From the NCBI GenBank assembly GCA_037179385.1, contig CM074188.1:22089318-22153317 (forward strand): DNA of 64,000 bases, read 5' to 3'. The stretch's first letter is position 1, and each line of letters opens with the position of its first letter. The stretch comes from Holothuria scabra (Eukaryota > Echinodermata > Holothuroidea > Aspidochirotida > Holothuriidae). A model generated the notes under the pieces. It saw nothing but the letters and a program-made list of their open reading frames with translations. It was not told the DNA's origin and did no database searches. Below, piece after piece: positions 58,434 through 64,000 of this stretch. Both the position numbers and the translations under genes were made by a program.

Positions 58434-58915
58434 AGGTCTAATCCTCTCACCCCAAACAGTCCATATTCTCAGTAACCTTTTTACTTAAGCCCCTCCCACA
58501 ACTGTCTAAAATTATTTTCATCCAGAGAAAAATCTTAGTTTATTGGTTCAGGGTGAGTACACTGTTGAAAATGGCTCAAAATCATTGCCGTTAATTTACA
58601 GACCAAAGAATAAAGAGATAGGTAAAAATTACAGAAAATTTCTGTTAATTAGTAAGTTTCCAGACCTTTCTCGGATCTTTTGCTCAATCTCTTCATTTTT
58701 TTGTTCTGTAACTTTAAGATTATTTTTTAAAGTGCATACAAGACCCCAATGTGTAATCAGAGCACTCTCAACACAGTATATGCTATGAAATATGAGCTAT
58801 GTACACTTCTCTACAACTTTTTTGCACTCGTCACTCAAATTACAGAGCACTGCCAATTGAGGATTTCTGTTCCCTTCTACAAAAATTGTAGTTTGGGGTG
58901 AGAGTTAACTGCCTT
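58430..58915 (-). mobile_element. TTAA-flanked MITE family A, copy 9, abutting the stop codon
   Basis: Inverted copy starting TTAAAGGTCTAATCC and ending GGGGTGAGAGTTAACTGCC. Its TTAA overlaps the gene's TAA stop. Relative to other copies it carries roughly 170 extra bases in the middle, which include AATAAA. It therefore forms the start of the gene's 3' UTR. Confidence 0.82.
58609..58614 (+). promoter_or_regulatory. Candidate polyadenylation signal AATAAA
   Basis: AATAAA lies 176 nt after the stop codon, inside sequence that looks like an insertion in the downstream MITE copy. It is the first canonical hexamer noticed after the stop. The cleavage site cannot be seen from DNA alone. Confidence 0.5.
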
Positions 58916-59039
58916 TATTTGAAGAATACAATATGCCACTTAGAATATGTTTTCGTTATTCTATACACAATCATTTCATTGTTCAGGAAAGCTTTTAATG
59001 TTTACCAACAAGTCTCAATTTATTCGTATTTCTTCCCTT

Positions 59040-59845
59040 CAGAGTCTCCCCCGATGTACAAGCAGGGGCAGCTCGATATTCATAAGGTTCGTATTCATAA
59101 TATGATGAAGGGCAAAATTACCACTTCCATTGCTCATAAGGTTTGTTATTCAAAATAGAGAAAAGGTTTTGTTGTTCACAAACGCAAAGGCGTTTGATGT
59201 TCATAATCAAAAAAGGGTTCATTATTCATAATGAAAAGGGTTCGTTATTCATAATTCAGGAAAAGGTTCCGTTTTCATATTCGAAAATAGAGTTTGCTAT
59301 TCATAATCAAGCTAACGGTTAGCTATCCATCATCGGACGGAAAGGGTTCGTTATTCATATCATAGAGATTAAGATTCGCTATTCATTATTCCTTCCCCAA
59401 TCTCTTTGAAAGGCCAATTACAAGTAATCTTAATCATAAACCATGTAAAAAGATGTCAACATGTAGGCAAGACACTGGCCTATCATCCCTGAAAGTTTTA
59501 AAGATGTGTCCTTCTGCCACGAGATACAGAAAGTCTTTAAAGCTTGAAAACTGCACTTTTCCCTTGTTATGAATATTGAATTCTTTTTCCTGTACAAACC
59601 CCTCTTCTAATAATGAATGACCAACTCTTTGTCCGATTATGAATAGCGAACCCTTTTCCAGTGATGATATTAAATATTGAATTTTTTTCCAATTATTATT
59701 CTTTTGTAAAAACGAATCTTATGCTATTTGACGATTATGAATAACTTATCCATGAATAATAAACCTTATGACTGAAGACCTTTATGAACATTGACCCTTA
59801 TGAATAAACAACCTAAGGCTTATGAACATCGGTAAGACCCCCTAG
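59040..59845. mobile_element. Fold-back element with arms of iterated GGGTTCGTTATTCATAA
   Basis: The left half repeats AAAGGGTTCGTTATTCATAA-like units at 20-30 nt spacing; the right half (from about 59625) carries the complement (TTATGAATAGCGAACCC). The ends CCGATGT/ATTCATAAGG and CTTATGAACATCGG pair. Confidence 0.75.
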
Positions 59846-60363
59846 TTAAGCAATATCTATATAATTTACTTTCAAAAAGATCCCAGCTGAGCTAAGGTGT
59901 GGGACTAGGGAGCTGACATTTGGAATAATTGCTCCTTGCTAAGAAAAATTTCCGATCTCTCCGAGTACAGTAAAAGAAATATTACAATAAGATTTAAACA
60001 GAACTCGAAAATTGTCATTGGTCAAAATAAAATAAAGGTGAAGGTAAAACGAATAATCTTCTCACCTTTTTTGTCTCTAAGTTTCTTTCATGGAGTAATG
60101 ATACCAACTCATCAGTATAAAAGATTTACGTTGCATGGCGGAAATTTCACATTACAGTACCAACCTACTGCTTCACGAGATGAATGAAGGTTTGTTCCTC
60201 AAAAAGTCATCAGCAAGGGAATTCCTTATGCAGCCTTAATGTTCACAAAACATCAATTCATAACACACTGTTGCACTAGTTTCATAACACTTACAATTAT
60301 AAGTGTAATATCACCTTAAAAAGAAATTCATACAAATTCAATTATTATCTCTTTTTGTAACTT

Positions 60364-60688
60364 TACACTCATAACAAGGAGATAAATTTTACTCCTTAAA
60401 AGAGTTGTAGTATCAGACTTTACTCTGAAAGAGCGGAAATTCAGTTTAAGAAGAGTTACATTACTCCAAAAAAGTGCAGTTTTATCTTGATCGAGAACTA
60501 ACAGGAACTAATACTTAATATGAGAGATCCTTGCAGGGACTCTTTAAAGAGTGAATTTTTACTCTTTTTGGAGTGAATTTCACCCAAAGAATTTCAATAT
60601 TATTGGAGTGATATGACACTCCAATGGGGTGAATGCACACTCTATTAGAGAGTGAGTTAAGTTTATTACTCATTTGTTTTAGAGTGTA
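60364..60688. mobile_element. GAGTGAA fold-back element, copy 4
   Basis: TACACTC at the left and TTGTTTTAGAGTGTA at the right, with GAGTGAATTT and ACTCCAA units in between. It lies downstream of the gene. Confidence 0.72.
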
Positions 60689-63024
60689 TTCAGACCACCC
60701 ACTTCCTATACACATGGACAGAGCATGTAACGCGTACGTCCTATCCGTAGATTGTCGCCACCGACTGGGACAAAAAGGCGCACCAAGATTGATGGTCGCA
60801 CTGAAGTTGTAATTTTGAATGATTTGACGATGACTCTGTAATATTTTTAACAAAAGTTAAACTTTAATGGGAAGCAATATCACATTCCTGCAATACATGT
60901 AGAGATTCTTACATTTACTTGTGTTATTTCGAAAACATTTCAGCTTTCTTGCAAAATCTGTACTTGAGTAATCCAAACTTTCACACAAATATAGCAGATG
61001 CCAGATAGCCATCTGTGCGCTTTTTCTCACACATACGGTAGCGACAATGTACCGTGTTGTATGCTCTGTCCATGTACAGGAAGTCGGTGATTCCGACGTC
61101 ATTAATTCGAATTCCATTTCAAATTTCACCAGATTTCAGTAGCGAGTACAGAAATTCAGAGGTGGCTTGCAACTCTCAGGGACGTATCCAGGAGGCTTTA
61201 AAAACGGGTGTTAGGTGTAATGAGTCGATTTACCTGGGGGTTTTGTTTAAGGGCAGTTAAGTTCCCCTTTCACTGTGGAAAATTGTTCGTTTTCGATAGA
61301 GTGTTGTGATACAAAATGTTGCTATCTTTAACACATTTTGAAGCACACTCATGACGGCTGTTACATTAGCCGGGCGCCCCGTTTAATTTCCCTGGGGTTA
61401 TCGAGTGGGTGACACACGAGAGAATCTGTCCGCTTGAAGAACGGCGGAACGAACTGGCCGTCCAGGGAACGAACTGGCCGATTTGTTGACGTCATTTAAC
61501 CACAAGAGATTGTTTGCTTAGTCGGGGCAAATGTTTACCCTGCACGAAAAACAAGAACTGACCATTGTTCGGTTACAGTTTCCGTGCTAAAATTTTTCTA
61601 TAATTCCACCAAACCTTGACCGATTTTTCTGGTTTAAAATTCGTTTTAATATCAACTTATCCATGAAGTTGAGTTTTAGCGAATAATTTTCTATAACTCC
61701 AAAAATTACCTTATTATGCTTCGAGCCACATGTTGTTGTCCACTGCAAGTGAGTTAACCGCAAAAATGTGACATCTGGAGATAAAACCCCTAATTAAGCA
61801 GGCAGGGGCAATTTTTTTCGTTCATTCAAGGGGACGAATTCTCTAAAGACGTCTGAATCGATGTTACCCAGTGACCCTCGCTGCGCTTTGACACATGAGT
61901 CGCCTTGAATTGTAAGTTCCGATTAGCGGAGAAAATATTCTACAAAAATTAATGTCTTTGTACTTCATCGAACGGACGCGTGGGCACCAATAGAATACAT
62001 TTGGCTAGCAATTTATCGTATCGTTAACAAGTCGTAGAGACTCTAAGGCTGGCAAATTAACATAAGAGCTAAAGCCGAGTCCATTATGTTACCAAATGGG
62101 ATCGAGACGGTTTAGGCCTATCAGTCAACAATAATCAGGAACATTTGGCAGATTCTTTAATTCTCCCAAAATATGCAAGAAAGACACCATTTTCATCACT
62201 TTGAGGGAGTGTTTCAGTTTGGTGGGAGGCAGAATAGTCTATTTTGTCTGAAAAATGTAATCCTGCTCGAAAAACTAACTAGAAGTGCACAGACATTTTT
62301 GAAAGATTGAAAACCCCAGACAGCCTGAAATGGCATTTACCAGGCTCGTAAACAGAAACAAAGCAGTCTTTATTTTCATTTTTTTCCGCTTTAAAAATTT
62401 CACTTCATATTTCCCTCAAACGAAGAATAATTTGCAAGCATGCACTGTCCTGCTGAGTAATCTGTTCGACCAAAACACTATGGTTAGATATTGATTTCCA
62501 GACGAAAAAAATACAGATGAGAGTTCCAGTTGATTTTAAATTATGTAAAAAATGTATTTATTTGGTGATTTGGTTCCAAAATAAAAGATGATCAAGTTGA
62601 ATTGATTCGGCCAGCCTTATAATGATTCCTGAAATATTTGCATTATGTACAGAGTTGACTAGGCTACATGTTTCTGCTTCGAGGTCTGTTTCGAGGTCTG
62701 TGTCCAACTCGCAGGCTCGGTCTTGTGAATCGTGCGAGCTCTGAACACCTGCAGTCCCCTGATTGGTCAAAAGTTATGACGCACCCATGTAAACAAGTAT
62801 TATGATATAAATGACCAATGAGGAGGCTGCAAAGGGGGAAATTGGCCACGCCTCGAAAATATGGGTAACAGCTTGCACGCAAAGCTATGGCAATGTGATA
62901 TGTCACGTCCACTGATAACACGTGACGGGAAACAGGAAGGGCCCTGGGAATCTAGAACAAAAGGAAGAGAGCGTTGCTCGTAAACAACAAGATGGCGTCT
63001 GCTAAAGGTCATGAAGAGTGCACC

Positions 63025-63435
63025 ATACTACATGACACTATCAAAGCGGAGCGCCACCATAACTTGGCGCGGAGCGTAGAGAAAATTTAAAAAAATCTTA
63101 CCCTCAGCCGGAAATGGCATTTTCCAGACTTGTAACTACAAATGAAGCAGTCGTTATTTATTAAAGTTTCACTTCAATAGGAAAACCCCAACTTGCTATG
63201 TGATCAGAAAATAACCAGATAAAAGATACCGCTAAAATTAAATAAAATGGTCTTGTCTTCTCCTCGGGGGTAAACTATGTAACCGAATTAAAAACATACC
63301 ATTTTTTGCTCTTTTGAGACTCCTCGTTGTTTTCAGTTGTGAGGTCCACTAAATTTATGTTATTCTCTATGTGACTTTCCGAACTCCCGACAATTATCGA
63401 TTTTACTTCTCGCCGACGTCTTTGAAAATATGTCA
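63025..63435. mobile_element. Family T fragment
   Basis: AAAGCGGAGCGCCACCATAA, TTGGCGCGGAGCGTAGAG and later blocks (ACTTGCTATGTGATCAGAAA, TCTTTTGAGACTC) align with the element at 31459. The terminal inverted ends are missing. Confidence 0.65.
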
Positions 63436-63698
63436 CGTAACAACAAGGTGGCTTCAAATGAACTTTCAGTCAGACTCATCAGGAAATATTCTCACACTTC
63501 TTTTCATCACTATATATAACTGAAAACGGCCTGGCCATTGTCATTACCGTTGCTCGAATTCGGTTGTCGGGGCAGGAGATGACAAACCCGCACTGCATGC
63601 ACCTGAGCAACTTCTCGTCCGTTTTGTAAGGAAAACTAGTAAAGCAAAATCAAGAAGATCGTCCGGGCCTAACGTTTATCGGGTTAACATCTTTTATC

Positions 63699-63893
63699 TT
63701 GGGCCTATTGATGGAGGCTCACCAACTGGATCTTCTCAACGACAGGGAAAGGGCAGCCTTCTCCGACGGGGGCATGGCCCCTGGTTCCCCGCTGGTGCCA
63801 CCCTTGGTTACGTCTGCACGTGAAATTTCCAGGTCCCTAACACAAGTCTTGGTTATGGGTGACCTTGCGCGCACGGATTTAAGATGGGAAAAG
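63699..63893 (+). other. Weak candidate exon
   Basis: Open frame LMEAHQLDLLNDRERAAFSD then LVPPLVTSAREISRSLTQVL and RTDLRWEK, followed by a GTACAT that could be a donor. A second frame is also open across much of it (KSRRSSGPNVYRVNIFYLGP from about 63640 to a TGA at 63821). Composition looks more coding-like than its surroundings, but no family is recognised and I see no acceptor or start that settles the frame. Confidence 0.25.
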
Positions 63894-64000
63894 GTACATG
63901 TAACGAGTTTTAACAGAGCTATGAACTATGAGCTATGAGAAGTAATTGAAAATCGATTCCGAAATGTTTTGAAATAGTGTTATAAAAGGAAAAATATGTT

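Larger units (their letters stand above)
58916..64000. other. 3' flank of the gene, no established gene
   Basis: Holds the fold-back elements at 59040-59845 and 60364-60688 and a family T fragment (63025-63435). Between 60700 and 63000 nothing is recognised. A candidate exon near 63700-63893 is listed separately. Confidence 0.7.

Noticed and set aside
57493..57522. Intrinsic terminator or microRNA
   Set aside because: The stem is only 9 bp, there is no T-run, and the pairing is too short for a miRNA precursor.
105..58433. Complement C3/C4/C5 identity
   Set aside because: No six-Cys anaphylatoxin domain and no tetrabasic beta-alpha cleavage site were seen; the motifs FVQTDKAIYKPGQT and VPNIYVL are closer to A2M/CPAMD8.

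Overview
The window is eukaryotic nuclear DNA. It is AT-rich, dense in introns and full of short dispersed repeats. It carries one recognisable gene on the + strand, spread over about 58 kb. The gene is a large secreted thioester-containing protein of the alpha-2-macroglobulin (A2M)/complement superfamily. Thirty-two exons with consistent GT-AG borders and matching codon phases join into one open frame of 4,539 nt (1,512 residues plus stop). The 5' end (signal peptide and first part of macroglobulin domain 1) lies before the window. No bacterial-type operons, CRISPR arrays or complete RNA genes were seen. The repeat styles (poly-G tracts, GTGGCGTAGCC-type inverted ends, tRNA- and U2-headed SINEs, fold-back elements) suggest a marine invertebrate, perhaps a deuterostome, but the species cannot be fixed from this sequence.

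Layout of the protein (numbering starts at the first visible codon): the FVQTDKAIYKPGQT motif and macroglobulin domains (about 1-547, exons 1-12); an acidic bait-like segment with only two cysteines (about 552-660, exons 13-15); the FPETW segment, link region and CUB-like part (about 660-880, exons 15-20); the thioester domain with GCGEQN and a His 115 residues after the thioester Cys (about 880-1200, exons 21-25); the receptor-binding/MG8 domain (about 1240-1382, exons 26-29); and a C-terminal six-cysteine NTR (C345C-type) domain (1384-1512, exons 30-32). There is no anaphylatoxin domain. The order is therefore A2M/CPAMD8-like in the middle and complement-like at the C terminus.

The introns and the 3' flank hold most of the novelty. 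(1) A SINE family whose head is the first ~49 nt of U2 snRNA; one copy has a clean 12-bp target-site duplication, and six units form a tandem cluster near 29.3-30.5 kb. (2) Several unrelated fold-back families whose arms are built of short iterated motifs (near 4.3, 28.3-30.9, 34.1-35.3, 35.4, 49.1, 59.0-59.8 and 60.4 kb). (3) A TTAA-flanked MITE with nine copies; one sits exactly on the gene's stop codon and supplies the 3' UTR. (4) A 57-bp tandem duplication of the exon 5 donor site that stays in frame. (5) tRNA-type SINEs, non-autonomous DNA elements, and a minus-strand non-LTR retrotransposon fragment.

Downstream of 58.4 kb no second gene could be established. A weak possible exon lies near 63.7 kb.
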